From Actinacidiphila sp. DG2A-62 (GTDB lineage: Bacteria > Actinomycetota > Actinomycetes > Streptomycetales > Streptomycetaceae), in the NCBI RefSeq assembly GCF_035825295.1, contig NZ_JAYMGI010000002.1, positions 2,954,001 to 3,018,000 on the forward strand: a stretch of DNA of 64,000 nucleotides, given 5' to 3'. Shown piece by piece: positions 1-8,013 of the stretch (within the stretch, counting starts at the first letter, position 1; the number at the start of each line of letters is the position of its first letter). The translations under genes were made by a program, and so were the position numbers. A model generated the notes under the pieces. It made no database searches, was not told the DNA's origin, and saw only the letters and a list, made by a program, of their open reading frames with translations.

Positions 1-1
1 C

Positions 2-76
2 ACCACCGAGCGCGCGCTGGCCGAGCTGCGCGACAACGGCGTGCGGCTGACCGGCAACCCCGTCGTCGCGGGCTGA
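2..76 (+). CDS. C-terminal end of an unidentified protein (5' partial)
   Basis: Only the last 24 codons are in the window, read in frame 2 and ending in TGA at 74-76. The visible tail (TTERALAELRDNG, then VRLTGNPVVAG) has the strong third-position GC of a real coding frame. There are too few residues to assign a family. The tail is followed by a short gap and then by a convergent small gene. Confidence 0.55.
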   Translation, partial: TTERALAELRDNGVRLTGNPVVAG

Positions 77-115
77 CGCCCGCCGGGCGGCCCCACGGCG
101 GGCCGTGCGCGGCGG

Positions 116-472
116 CTACGGCGGCGGGACCGGTCCCGTCACCCGCCCGAGGGCGGAGATCGGGTGCCAGGGGTCCGCGCCGCGCGCGCGGTAGTCCCGC
201 CAGATCAGCCCGTCCGGGTGGTGCAGCACGGCCGACGTCTCGTCCGGCGTCGGCGGCTCCGCGTTGCCGCTGATGCGGGCGCCGCGGAAGCCGAGGTTGC
301 TCAGCCGGGTCAGCGCGCGCTGCCGGCTGCGGGCGTGCACCACCACGCGCACGGTGTGCTCCGGGTAGCCGGGGTGCGGCAGCCTGAGCGCGACGACGAC
401 CGTGCCGCTGGGGAGCCTGGTGAATCCGCCGACGGCCATGCCCCCATGGTCCGGCCTCCGGCCGCCGCCCAC
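116..472 (-). CDS. Small hypothetical protein
   Basis: This encodes a 118-residue soluble protein if the GTG at 472 is used, or 107 residues from the internal ATG at 439. I cannot choose firmly: neither start has a strong ribosome binding site, and the G-rich stretch before the ATG lies very close to it. The product is rich in Arg, Gly and Pro, contains a central ALTRLSNLGFRGARI segment, and has no signal peptide or membrane segment. I do not recognise the family. It converges on the partial gene at the left edge and lies downstream of the secreted metalloprotease gene on the same strand. Confidence 0.6.
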   Translation of the reverse strand: MGGGRRPDHGGMAVGGFTRLPSGTVVVALRLPHPGYPEHTVRVVVHARSRQRALTRLSNLGFRGARISGNAEPPTPDETSAVLHHPDGLIWRDYRARGADPWHPISALGRVTGPVPPP

Positions 473-545
473 CAGGGGACGACGGCCGGACGCGGTATCC
501 GCGCAGGTCGGCGACGTGCGCGAGGTGAGTCGCGGAAGCGGCGGA

Positions 546-2972
546 TCAGCGGTGCGACGGGCCGACCCGGACCGTCATCGTGCTGCCGTCGAACGCCTCG
601 TTCACGATGGTGATCCTGGTGTTGGTGTCCGGCACCTTGACGCCGCCGGTCGGGTTGCCGCTGGACCAGTACGTGCCGCTGTGGTCGTCGAAGACCGGCG
701 AGCCGAGCTTGGCGGGGACACGGGCGGTGACGCCGTCGTCGTGCAGCGTGAAGCCGTCGGTCGGGTACCAGCTGAACGGCGAGTCGTAGGCCTGGATGCG
801 GTTGCGCATGACCGTGCCGTCCGACCACTTCTCCGGCTTGGCGTGCGCGTCGATCGGCAGGATCTCGCCGGAGCCGGGGTGGACGCCGACGTTGTTGTCG
901 GGCTGCGAGGTGTCCCACAGCCAGATCAGCAGGCCGTTCTGGTACGGGTAGTGCTCGACCCAGTCGGGCCGGCTGCCGGCCCAGCCGAAGTTGTACGGGC
1001 CGGTGCGCAAGGTGGCGTCGTAGGAGACGTACTGCCGGTTCTCCGCGATGTAGAACTGCGGGTAGTCGCTGGTCAGGGAGGCGCCGATGCGGGAGAAGCC
1101 CTTGGCGGTCCAGCCGTTGTCGTCGCCCTCGGCGCCGTCGCTGACGACGGTGGCGCCGTCGGCGGTGACGGTGATCGCGTCGGCCGCGAAGCCCTTCTGC
1201 GCCACGCCGCCGTCGGTGAGGTAGCGGAAGCGCAGCTGGATCTGCTTCCCGGCGTAGGCGTCCAGCGGGAAGGACAGGTCCTCGTAGCCGCCGGAGGTGC
1301 CGGTCAGCGCGGGCACGTCGCCGCCGTCGCGCGGCAGCGCCTTGCCGTTCGCGGTGCCGTCCAGCGCGGTCCAGGTGGCGCCGCCGTCCGCGGAGACCTC
1401 GGTGTAGAGGTAGTCGTAGTTCTCCTCGATGTCCCACCAGCCCTTGAGGTCCAGGGAGGCGGTGGAGGCGCCGGTGAGGTCGACCGGGCGGGTCAGGGTG
1501 TTGGCGAGGTTGTCGCCCATGCCGCTCCACCACTGCTTGGCGCCCTCGGGCGGGGTGGCGACGGGGGTGGTGACGGCCTTGTCGGGCAGCTGGACGACCA
1601 GCGCCTGCTTGTCCTTGGTGTTGTACTCGGCGACGCCCAGCTTCGTCGTGGACGGCGTCGCGGCCTTCGCCGAGGCGTAGTTGAGCCAGCCGAGCTGGAG
1701 CTTGTCCCAGGCGCTCATGTCGTCGGGCAGGTCGCCGATGGCGTTCTTGCCGGTGCCCATCCAGGAGCCGGAGGACATCAGCGACCAGAAGGCGACGTTG
1801 GACTCGCCGACGTAGGTGGTGTCGTACTCGTCCGGCAGGCCCAGGTCGTGGCCGTACTCGTGGGCGAAGACGCCGAGTCCGCCGTTCTCCGGCTGGAGGG
1901 TGTAGTCGCCGACCCAGATGCCGGTGTCGCCGATCTGGGTGCCGCCGGCCTTGTTGCCGGCCGGGCCGGTGCGGCCGGCGTCGGTGCCGTAGGCGTACCA
2001 GCGGTGCGCCCACAGCGCGTCCTCGCCCTGCGCGCCGCCGCCCGCGGACTCGTCCTCGCCGGCGTGCACGATCTGGAAGTGGTCGATGTAGCCGTCCGGC
2101 TCGTTGAAGTTCCCGTCGCCGTCGTAGTCGTAGCGGTCCCACTGGTCGTACTGCGCCAGGTCGGCCTTGATCTGCGCGTCGGTGCGGCCCTGCGCCTTCT
2201 GGTCGCTGACGTACGCGGTGGTGGCGTCGCGGATCAGGTCCCAGGCGTTGGAGCAGATCGAGGAGCCGCAGTAGTTGGAGCCGTAACGGGCCTCGTTCCA
2301 GGGCACCTTGACCCAGTCGGCGACCTCGCCGTCCACCGAGTAGCGGCCGGAGGACTGCTTCTCGTAGTACTTCGCCAGCGACTCGGTGTCCTTGGCGTGC
2401 GAGAAGTACAGGTCCTGGAAGTGCTGCCGGTTGTAGTCGGCCTGCCAGGCGGTGGAGTTGTCGTTCGCCCGGTCGGGCGCGGCGATGGTGTTGTGCGCGG
2501 GTCCCGCGGTGCCGCCGTACTTGGCGGCCGGGGGCTGCGGACCGTCCGGGCCGTCCGGGTCGTAGGTGGTGGTGTCGTCGACCTGGTCGCCGAACTCGGC
2601 GAGGATGGTGAAGATCTTGTCGGTCTTCTCCCGGCCCAGCTCCACGTACTTGCTCTTCTTGCCCTTGGAGCCGCGCAGTTGGACGACCTGGGAGCCGCCG
2701 CGCTGCTGGACGGCGGTCTGCCCGGCGACGACCTGCTGGAGCGCGGCGTCGTGCTCGGCGGCCTGCTGCTTGCTGAACGGGCCCGGCAGGTCGTGCGGTT
2801 CGCTCGCCGCCGGGTCGTGCGCGGCCGACGCGGCGGCCGACGTCGCGGGGGTCGCCGGCGCCTGGCCGGGGGTCGCCGCCCAGGCGCCCGAGGCGGTGGC
2901 CGCGGGCACGGCCAACGCGGCTATCGCCAGGGCCAGTACCGCGGGTTGGGTGATCCGCTGCTGTCTGTTCAC
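546..2972 (-). CDS. Secreted M6-family zinc metalloprotease (immune inhibitor A type)
   Basis: This is an 808-residue extracellular protease of the immune inhibitor A (peptidase M6) family, which degrades host or environmental proteins outside the cell. The GTG start at 2972 is chosen because AAGGGGAGGT lies 9 nt upstream and because it begins a good signal peptide: a short basic start (NRQQR), a hydrophobic core LALAIAALAVPAA and a cleavage region near GAWA. A longer reading frame upstream lacks these signals. The zinc site HEYGH followed by DLGLPDEYD lies near residue 370. The C-terminal half has several DG- and W-rich beta segments like the accessory domains of this family. The length is normal. 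It is divergent from the small membrane-protein gene at 3347, so 2973-3346 should hold both promoters. Confidence 0.93.
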   Translation of the reverse strand: MNRQQRITQPAVLALAIAALAVPAATASGAWAATPGQAPATPATSAAASAAHDPAASEPHDLPGPFSKQQAAEHDAALQQVVAGQTAVQQRGGSQVVQLRGSKGKKSKYVELGREKTDKIFTILAEFGDQVDDTTTYDPDGPDGPQPPAAKYGGTAGPAHNTIAAPDRANDNSTAWQADYNRQHFQDLYFSHAKDTESLAKYYEKQSSGRYSVDGEVADWVKVPWNEARYGSNYCGSSICSNAWDLIRDATTAYVSDQKAQGRTDAQIKADLAQYDQWDRYDYDGDGNFNEPDGYIDHFQIVHAGEDESAGGGAQGEDALWAHRWYAYGTDAGRTGPAGNKAGGTQIGDTGIWVGDYTLQPENGGLGVFAHEYGHDLGLPDEYDTTYVGESNVAFWSLMSSGSWMGTGKNAIGDLPDDMSAWDKLQLGWLNYASAKAATPSTTKLGVAEYNTKDKQALVVQLPDKAVTTPVATPPEGAKQWWSGMGDNLANTLTRPVDLTGASTASLDLKGWWDIEENYDYLYTEVSADGGATWTALDGTANGKALPRDGGDVPALTGTSGGYEDLSFPLDAYAGKQIQLRFRYLTDGGVAQKGFAADAITVTADGATVVSDGAEGDDNGWTAKGFSRIGASLTSDYPQFYIAENRQYVSYDATLRTGPYNFGWAGSRPDWVEHYPYQNGLLIWLWDTSQPDNNVGVHPGSGEILPIDAHAKPEKWSDGTVMRNRIQAYDSPFSWYPTDGFTLHDDGVTARVPAKLGSPVFDDHSGTYWSSGNPTGGVKVPDTNTRITIVNEAFDGSTMTVRVGPSHR

Positions 2973-3346
2973 AATTCCTTGACCTCCCCTTGGGAAAGGC
3001 CATTGCACCGGCTGCGCCGGGGAAAAGACAGATCTTGACTTGAGCATGGCACACCAGTACGGTTGCCGGTTTCCGGGGATCGCGGTCCGCTCAGCGGACG
3101 GCACGTCGGCGCGCGGACATCCGTCAGGCGTGCGACCCCGTGCGCCCCCTTGTGCTCCGTGCCGCAGGTGAGGCAAGGCTTACCCGGTGTCGGGGACGGG
3201 CATGCGCATCCGTAGAGTTCGTGCGGACGCCGCTCCCCCGCGGCGCCGCCCCGCCCCGCGCCACCGCCAGACCCCGCACCGACACCAGCCCTTGAGCTCC
3301 CGTCATGTGCCCCCGCACCGACGTACCCCGAGGATGGATCGCCGCC
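2973..3346. other. Divergent intergenic region, protease / small membrane protein
   Basis: There is no convincing gene in these 374 bases. The segment must hold the promoters of both flanking genes. The only motif I see is GTGAGGCAAGGCTTACCCG at 3168-3186, which partly resembles the DmdR/IdeR iron box (about 12 of 17 positions against TTAGGTTAGGCTCACCT). Confidence 0.4.
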
Positions 3347-3649
3347 ATGCCGCGTCCTACGCCCGCGCACATCGCCTACGGTTCGCTGACCGTCGTCCTG
3401 GCCACCCTCGTGCTGCTGCTGGCCACCGGCGCACGCTCCGGCGCCGCGGTCGCGGGCCTGGCCGCGGCCGGGCTGGCGCTCGGCCTCGGCGTCGCGGTGG
3501 CGCTGGCGCGCGGCAGCGGCAGCGGCAGCGGCAGCGGCAGCGGCAGCGGCAGGGTGACGGCCGCCGCTCCCGCCACGGCCGCGGTGCCGCGGGCCCGGGT
3601 CGCCGACCGCGCGCAGGCCGCCGCGCGCGAGCCGTCGCTGCGCCGCTGA
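3347..3649 (+). CDS. Small two-helix membrane protein with Gly-Ser repeat
   Basis: This is a 100-residue predicted membrane protein. Two hydrophobic segments, about residues 9-26 and 31-52, are followed by a run of Gly-Ser dipeptides encoded by a ggcagc hexamer repeat (3512-3552) and then an Ala/Arg-rich tail. The ATG at 3347 is preferred because hydrophobic segment 1 follows directly; an in-frame ATG at 3305 would add 14 polar residues and has no better ribosome binding site. I know of no function. The hexamer repeat is likely to vary in length between strains. It ends just before the convergent RDD gene. Confidence 0.6.
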   Translation: MPRPTPAHIAYGSLTVVLATLVLLLATGARSGAAVAGLAAAGLALGLGVAVALARGSGSGSGSGSGSGRVTAAAPATAAVPRARVADRAQAAAREPSLRR

Positions 3650-3666
3650 CGCGCCCGGCCGCCGGC

Positions 3667-4140
3667 TCAGACGGCCGTGACCACCACGGTCCTGGCCGCC
3701 TTGTCGTGCAGGCACTGCCGGTACGGCCGGTCCCACACGCACCACAGCGAGTTCAGCAGCCAGAACAGCGGTCCGACCAGCAGCACGGCGAGCGCGCCCG
3801 GCAGCGCGTAGACCGCGGCCCTGGTCCAGCCGGCCTGCCCGGGTACCGCGCCGTCGGCCAGCCGGGCGGCGCGGATGCGCAGCATCAGCTTGCCCAGTGT
3901 CTGGCCGCGCGCGGCGGTCATCGCGCCCTCGTAGGCGAAGTACAGGGCGAACGTCAGCACCCCGACCAGCACCTGACGGCCGTACGAGACGTCGTCCGGC
4001 CGCGACATCGCGCCGCCGAGCACCGCGGCGGACATCAGCAGGTCCAGCCCGACCAGGACCGCGGTGTCCACGAGCCGGGCCAGGACGCGCTGTCCGAGGG
4101 TCGCGAGCGGGGCCATGCCGGTGGGCTGCGCAGCGGTCAT
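3667..4140 (-). CDS. RDD family membrane protein (first of three)
   Basis: This 157-residue protein consists almost only of an RDD domain: VLARLVDTAVLVGLD at the first helix, two further hydrophobic segments, the conserved TLGKLMLRIRA turn, and the C-terminal LHDKAARTVVV typical of the family. RDD proteins are small membrane proteins thought to act in transport of ions or small solutes. The start at 4140 is chosen because the region upstream to 4191 reads as non-homologous sequence and the next gene's terminal motif aligns with this one. It is the last of three RDD genes on the same strand. Confidence 0.85.
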   Translation of the reverse strand: MTAAQPTGMAPLATLGQRVLARLVDTAVLVGLDLLMSAAVLGGAMSRPDDVSYGRQVLVGVLTFALYFAYEGAMTAARGQTLGKLMLRIRAARLADGAVPGQAGWTRAAVYALPGALAVLLVGPLFWLLNSLWCVWDRPYRQCLHDKAARTVVVTAV

Positions 4141-4302
4141 GCCTGTCGAGTAAACCAGCCGTCCGGGGGACGGTACAGGGCGCGTGCGCATCCCCCGCGG
4201 GGGCGCACGCCGCCCCCGCGGGCCCGCGGCGCACGGGATGTGACTCGGCGTCGGCCCGCCGGCGACCGCTCCCGCCGCCGCCCCCGGGCCGGGGCCCGGG
4301 GG

Positions 4303-4734
4303 TCAGGCCGCCTCCACGACCACGGTCTTGGCCGCCTTGTCGTGCAGGCCCTGCTTGTACGGCCGGTCGAAGGCGACGGTGATCCCGATGATCAGGAACC
4401 ACACGCAGCTGCAGCAGAACGCCGGCAGCCACAGCACGAGCGCGCGCAGCGCGGACGCCTGCGCGGTGGGCACCGCGCCGTTGTCCAGCATCGCCGCGCG
4501 CAGGCCCATCGCCCGCTTGCCGAAGGTCTGCCCGGTGGACCGGGTCATCACGAACTCGTAGAGGAAGCCGATCCCGGCGGTGAACACCCCGCCCACCGCG
4601 GAGCGCCCGGCCGTGAAGTCGCTGCCGTGCAGGCCGACCGAGGCCCAGTCCAGCAGGAACGCGGGGATCAGCACGATGACGATGTCGATGATCCGGGCGA
4701 GGACACGCTTGCCGCCGGCCGCGAGCGGGGGCAT
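4303..4734 (-). CDS. RDD family membrane protein (second of three; N-terminus frameshifted)
   Basis: These 143 residues cover the full RDD domain: VLARIIDIVIVLIPAFLLD at the first helix, TFGKRAMGLRAAML in the loop, a Cys-rich third helix and the terminal LHDKAAKTVVV. The frame stays open upstream of the ATG at 4734 and encodes Pro/Gly/Tyr repeats such as QNPYDQNPYGGQDPYGGG, the usual disordered N-terminus of these actinobacterial proteins. That stretch links to a start at 5153 only if one base is added in the run at 5087-5090 (see 4735-5153). The real product is probably 283 residues. It is paralogous to the two flanking genes. Confidence 0.8.
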   Translation of the reverse strand: MPPLAAGGKRVLARIIDIVIVLIPAFLLDWASVGLHGSDFTAGRSAVGGVFTAGIGFLYEFVMTRSTGQTFGKRAMGLRAAMLDNGAVPTAQASALRALVLWLPAFCCSCVWFLIIGITVAFDRPYKQGLHDKAAKTVVVEAA

Positions 4735-5153
4735 CCCGGCCAGCGGGTCCTGCCCCCCGCCGGGACCGCCGCCGGGACCGCCGGCGTAGGGGTTCCGGCC
4801 GTACGGGTCCTGGCCGCCGCCGTACGGGTCCTGGCCGCCGTAGGGGTTCTGGTCGTACGGGTTCTGCCCGCCCGGACCTCCCGGGCCCGGACCGCCCGGA
4901 CCTCCCGGTGGGGGCTGGTCGTACGGGTTCTGGGCGCTGTACGGGTCCCGGTCGTACGGGCTGCGGCCGCCGGGGACCTCGGGGCCGCCCGGCGGGGGCG
5001 CGCCGTGCGGGCCGCTGCCGTAGGGGCTGCCGGGCGGGGGCTGGTCCGGCGGCGGGTCGGGGGGCCGACCGGAGCCGGCGTCCCCCGGGGCTTGGCGGAC
5101 GGGTCGTCAGGGGGCCCGGGCGGCGGCTGGTCGGTGCTCATGCACCGAGTCAA
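4735..5153 (-). other. Frameshifted N-terminal extension of the middle RDD gene
   Basis: The ATG at 5153 opens MSTDQPPPGPPDDPSAKP, a typical start for Streptomyces RDD proteins, but the frame becomes Arg-rich nonsense after about residue 18. One extra base in the minus-strand CCCCGGGGG run (plus positions 5082-5090) would give KPPGDAGSGRPPDPPPDQ and join the Tyr/Pro/Gly repeats that run into the RDD domain at 4734. The repaired length is an exact 284 codons including stop. I read this as one gene with a 1-nt deletion, most likely an assembly error. Confidence 0.65.
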
Positions 5154-5312
5154 ACCCGGGGGCGGGCCGCCCGCGCGCCGCGCGACCCGTTCGGGCGACG
5201 CGGGCGCGGCGGCGGGGTCGTCCCCGGCCGGGGGCGATGCGGGCGCGGCGGCCGGATCGTCCCCGGGCGGGGGCGACGAGCGCGCGGCGGACGGGCCGGC
5301 CGGGCCCGCCGG

Positions 5313-7187
5313 TCAGCCGCCGGCCACGAAGGTGCGGGCCGCCTTGTCGTGCCAGCCCTGCTTCCACGGCCGGTCGAACAGGCACCACGCGACGCCGACG
5401 AGGCCGACGACGAGCGCGTTGAGCACGTTCCTGGCCAGCCAGCGGCGCAGGCTCGCGCCGAAGCCGGGCGGCAGCTGGGCCTCGATGTCCAGCACCCGCA
5501 GCCCGACCAGCTTCTTGCCCAGGGTGCGGCCCCACTTCGCGGTGGGCAGCACCTCCAGCAGGATGCCGGCCAGCAGGAAGACGGCGAGGACGGCGGCGAG
5601 TTCGGCGCCGGTGGTGCTGTCGATCAGCCACACCTTGACGGTCTCGCCGGTCAGCTTCGCCTGGTCGACCTTGTCCTTGGCGTGGTGGTACGCCGCCGAG
5701 CCCAGCGGGACCGCCGCGGCGGCGGTCAGCGCGCCCACCACCACGCCGTCGATCACCCGGGCGGCGAAGCGCCGGACCAGGCCGCCGGGCCGGTCGCTGC
5801 CCCGGTCGAGCCCGAACGGGTCCGGGGGCGGCGGGCGCCACCCCTGCGCGCCGCCCTCCCGCGCCAGCCCCTGCACCCGTGCCGCCCACCCGCCCTCGCC
5901 CCCGAACGGCTGCGCCTGCGGCGCGGCTTCCCCGGCGAACGGCCGAGGCTGCGCCTGCGCCTGGGCTTCCGCGGAAAACGCACGAGGCTGCGCCTGCGGC
6001 GGGGCTTCAGCGCCGAACGGGCGCGCCGCCGGCGGCGTTCCCGGCTGTCCGGACAGCGCCTGCGACTGGGGCTGCGCACCGGGCTGCGCGGGCTGCCCCG
6101 CCTGCGGCCCGGGCTGTTGCCGCGCGTCCCCGGCGAAGGGCTGCGGCCGCGCCACGGGCTGCCCCGGCCGCAGTTGCGGCAGCGCGCCGCGCCCGCCGGC
6201 CGCCTCCCCCGCCGGGCCGCCGCCCTGCCCGGGCACAGCCTGGGGCCTGCCCCGCGGGCCGGGCCAGGCCCCGCCCTCCTCGGGCGCGGACGCCGCGGAG
6301 GGCCACCCGGCCCCGCGCCCGTCCGGGCCGGACGGCGCGTCCGCCCTGGGCGTGCCGCCCGAAGGACCGCCGGTCCGCGGCTCGGGCCAGGCCCCGGGCT
6401 CACCGGAACCCGCAGAACCCGCAGAACCCGCAGGCGCGTCCGCGCCGGGCGGACCGGCCGGCGGACCGGCGGTCTCCGGGTCGGGCCAGGCGCCGGGTTG
6501 CCGGGCCTGGGCGCCCCATGAGATGGCCGGGCGTTCGGCGCCCGGGGGCAGGACGCGCGGCCAGGACGGGGTGTCCGCGGACGCCGAGCGCGGGTCGCTC
6601 GCCCGCGGGTCGCTCGCGCCCGGGTCCTGCGGGGCCGGCGCGGCGTAGGGCTCGGGCGCGGCGTAGTGGTCGGGCGCGGCGTACGGGCTCTGCGGGGCGG
6701 GCGCGGACGCGGCGGACAGGGCCGAGGGCGCGGAGGGGTCGGCGTCGGCCGGAGGGCCGGGGCGGTCGGCCGGGCGCGGCTGCGGCACCTGCGGCGCCCT
6801 GCCGAACTGCGCGCGCGGCGCCGACGGGTCCTCGTCCAGGAACATCGGCCCCGACTCGTCCAGTCCCGCCCCCGCCGCACCGGCGGCTCCGGAAACTCCG
6901 GACGCCCCGGGAACCCCGGACGCCCCGGCCCGCGGACCCTGCGCCCCCGGCGCGGCGTTCGCCGCGCCCGCCACGCCGGACGCCCCCGCCGCCCCCGCCT
7001 CCCCCGTCTCCGGGACCGGGAGATCCGCCGGCGCGGGGCGGCTGGTTCCCGGCACCCAGGCGGAGCCGTTCCAGTAGCGGATGTAGCCGGGGATCGACGG
7101 ATCGGGGTAGTAACCGGGAACCGGGGAACCGGACGACGAGGAGGGCGTGGCGGAAGAACCGGAGGAGCCAGACGTGGGTGCGCTCAT
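5313..7187 (-). CDS. RDD family protein with DUF2510 domain and long disordered linker
   Basis: This 624-residue protein has three parts. A DUF2510-like motif lies near residues 23-45 (PGYYPDPSIPGYIRYW, then NGSAWVPG). A disordered linker of about 400 residues is rich in Pro, Ala, Gly and Gln. The C-terminal RDD domain starts at about residue 470 (GLVRRFAARVIDGVVVG) and contains TLGKKLVGLRVLD and the terminal WHDKAARTFVAGG. The RDD part would sit in the membrane with the linker in the cytoplasm. It is the longest of three tandem paralogues and probably the parental form. Its start faces the ssgG-like gene across a 317-nt divergent region. Confidence 0.88.
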   Translation of the reverse strand: MSAPTSGSSGSSATPSSSSGSPVPGYYPDPSIPGYIRYWNGSAWVPGTSRPAPADLPVPETGEAGAAGASGVAGAANAAPGAQGPRAGASGVPGASGVSGAAGAAGAGLDESGPMFLDEDPSAPRAQFGRAPQVPQPRPADRPGPPADADPSAPSALSAASAPAPQSPYAAPDHYAAPEPYAAPAPQDPGASDPRASDPRSASADTPSWPRVLPPGAERPAISWGAQARQPGAWPDPETAGPPAGPPGADAPAGSAGSAGSGEPGAWPEPRTGGPSGGTPRADAPSGPDGRGAGWPSAASAPEEGGAWPGPRGRPQAVPGQGGGPAGEAAGGRGALPQLRPGQPVARPQPFAGDARQQPGPQAGQPAQPGAQPQSQALSGQPGTPPAARPFGAEAPPQAQPRAFSAEAQAQAQPRPFAGEAAPQAQPFGGEGGWAARVQGLAREGGAQGWRPPPPDPFGLDRGSDRPGGLVRRFAARVIDGVVVGALTAAAAVPLGSAAYHHAKDKVDQAKLTGETVKVWLIDSTTGAELAAVLAVFLLAGILLEVLPTAKWGRTLGKKLVGLRVLDIEAQLPPGFGASLRRWLARNVLNALVVGLVGVAWCLFDRPWKQGWHDKAARTFVAGG

Positions 7188-7504
7188 GGTTCACGATTCC
7201 GTATCTGCTCGGCCGGGGCATGGATGCACGTCCACATCTACCAGACCGGCGCAGCGCCCGGGCCCGCCCTGCCGGACACCACCCCGCGACTGCGCGCGTG
7301 CCGCCCCGCGCGCCGCCCGGCCGCGGGCAGAGCGTCACTCCCCGTCTTACTCCCCCGAGCGCCCGCGCACCCGGGCTTCCGAGAAGTTGAGGGAAATTCG
7401 CGGAACCCGCGTAATGGTTGGAGAGGCACGCGCTCTCTTCCAGGTGCAGGGTCCATGCGCACACCGCCCAGGGGCCACCGCGCCAAGGAAAGGACGTCGG
7501 ACAC
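7188..7504. other. Divergent intergenic region, RDD / ssgG-like gene
   Basis: No gene is evident in these 317 bases. The right part carries AAGGAAAGGA shortly before the ATG at 7505, the likely ribosome binding site of the sporulation gene. I see no clear dyad or terminator. Confidence 0.35.
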
Positions 7505-7993
7505 ATGCAGACCGTGGTGGAACGCGAACTCGAGATGCAGCTCGTACTCTCACCGGAGCGCAGCATTCCGGTTCCGGCCAGGCTGGCCTACCGCACGGAC
7601 GACCCGTACGCGGTGCACATCACCTTCCACATCGGCTCGGACGCCCCGGTGAACTGGACGTTCGCCCGCGAACTGCTCGTCGAGGGGGTGTTCCGGCCGT
7701 GCGGCCACGGTGATGTGCGGATCTGGCCGACGAAGGTCAACGCCCGCAGCGTGATCTGCCTCGCCCTCAGCTCCCCCGACGGCGACGCGCTGCTGGAGGC
7801 GCCGTCCTCGGTCGTCGCGGCGTGGCTGGAGCGCACCCTGCGCATGGTGCCGCCGGGCACCGAGCACGAGCAGCTGGGCCTGGACGACGCGCTGGGCGCG
7901 CTGCTCGCGCCGGCCGCTGGCGACGAGGGGTGGCCGCGGGACCCTTCGCGGCGGCCCGGCAGCCGGGACGACACCCCGGACGCGAGCGCCTGA
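7505..7993 (+). CDS. ssgG: SsgA-like sporulation and cell-division protein
   Basis: This 162-residue protein belongs to the SsgA-like (SALP) family found only in morphologically complex actinomycetes, where members direct septum placement, spore-wall assembly and cell separation. Family hallmarks are VPARLAYRTDDPYAVHITFH near residue 20, WTFARELLVEGVFRPCG, GDVRIWP and ICLALSSPDGDALLEAP. The ATG at 7505 has AAGGAAAGGA upstream and starts the conserved N-terminus. The symbol ssgG rests on neighbourhood: in S. coelicolor, as I remember it, ssgG lies next to a FAD-linked oxidase and hppD as here. Family membership is firm; the exact paralogue is less sure. Confidence 0.9.
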   Translation: MQTVVERELEMQLVLSPERSIPVPARLAYRTDDPYAVHITFHIGSDAPVNWTFARELLVEGVFRPCGHGDVRIWPTKVNARSVICLALSSPDGDALLEAPSSVVAAWLERTLRMVPPGTEHEQLGLDDALGALLAPAAGDEGWPRDPSRRPGSRDDTPDASA

Positions 7994-8013
7994 CCGCCCC
8001 GCGCGTGCCGCGG

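Noticed and set aside
3187..6648. A 1153-codon open frame on the plus strand opposite the RDD genes
   Set aside because: It is a shadow frame of very GC-rich DNA: the product is almost only Arg, Gly, Pro and Ala, and the opposite strand carries recognised RDD domains.
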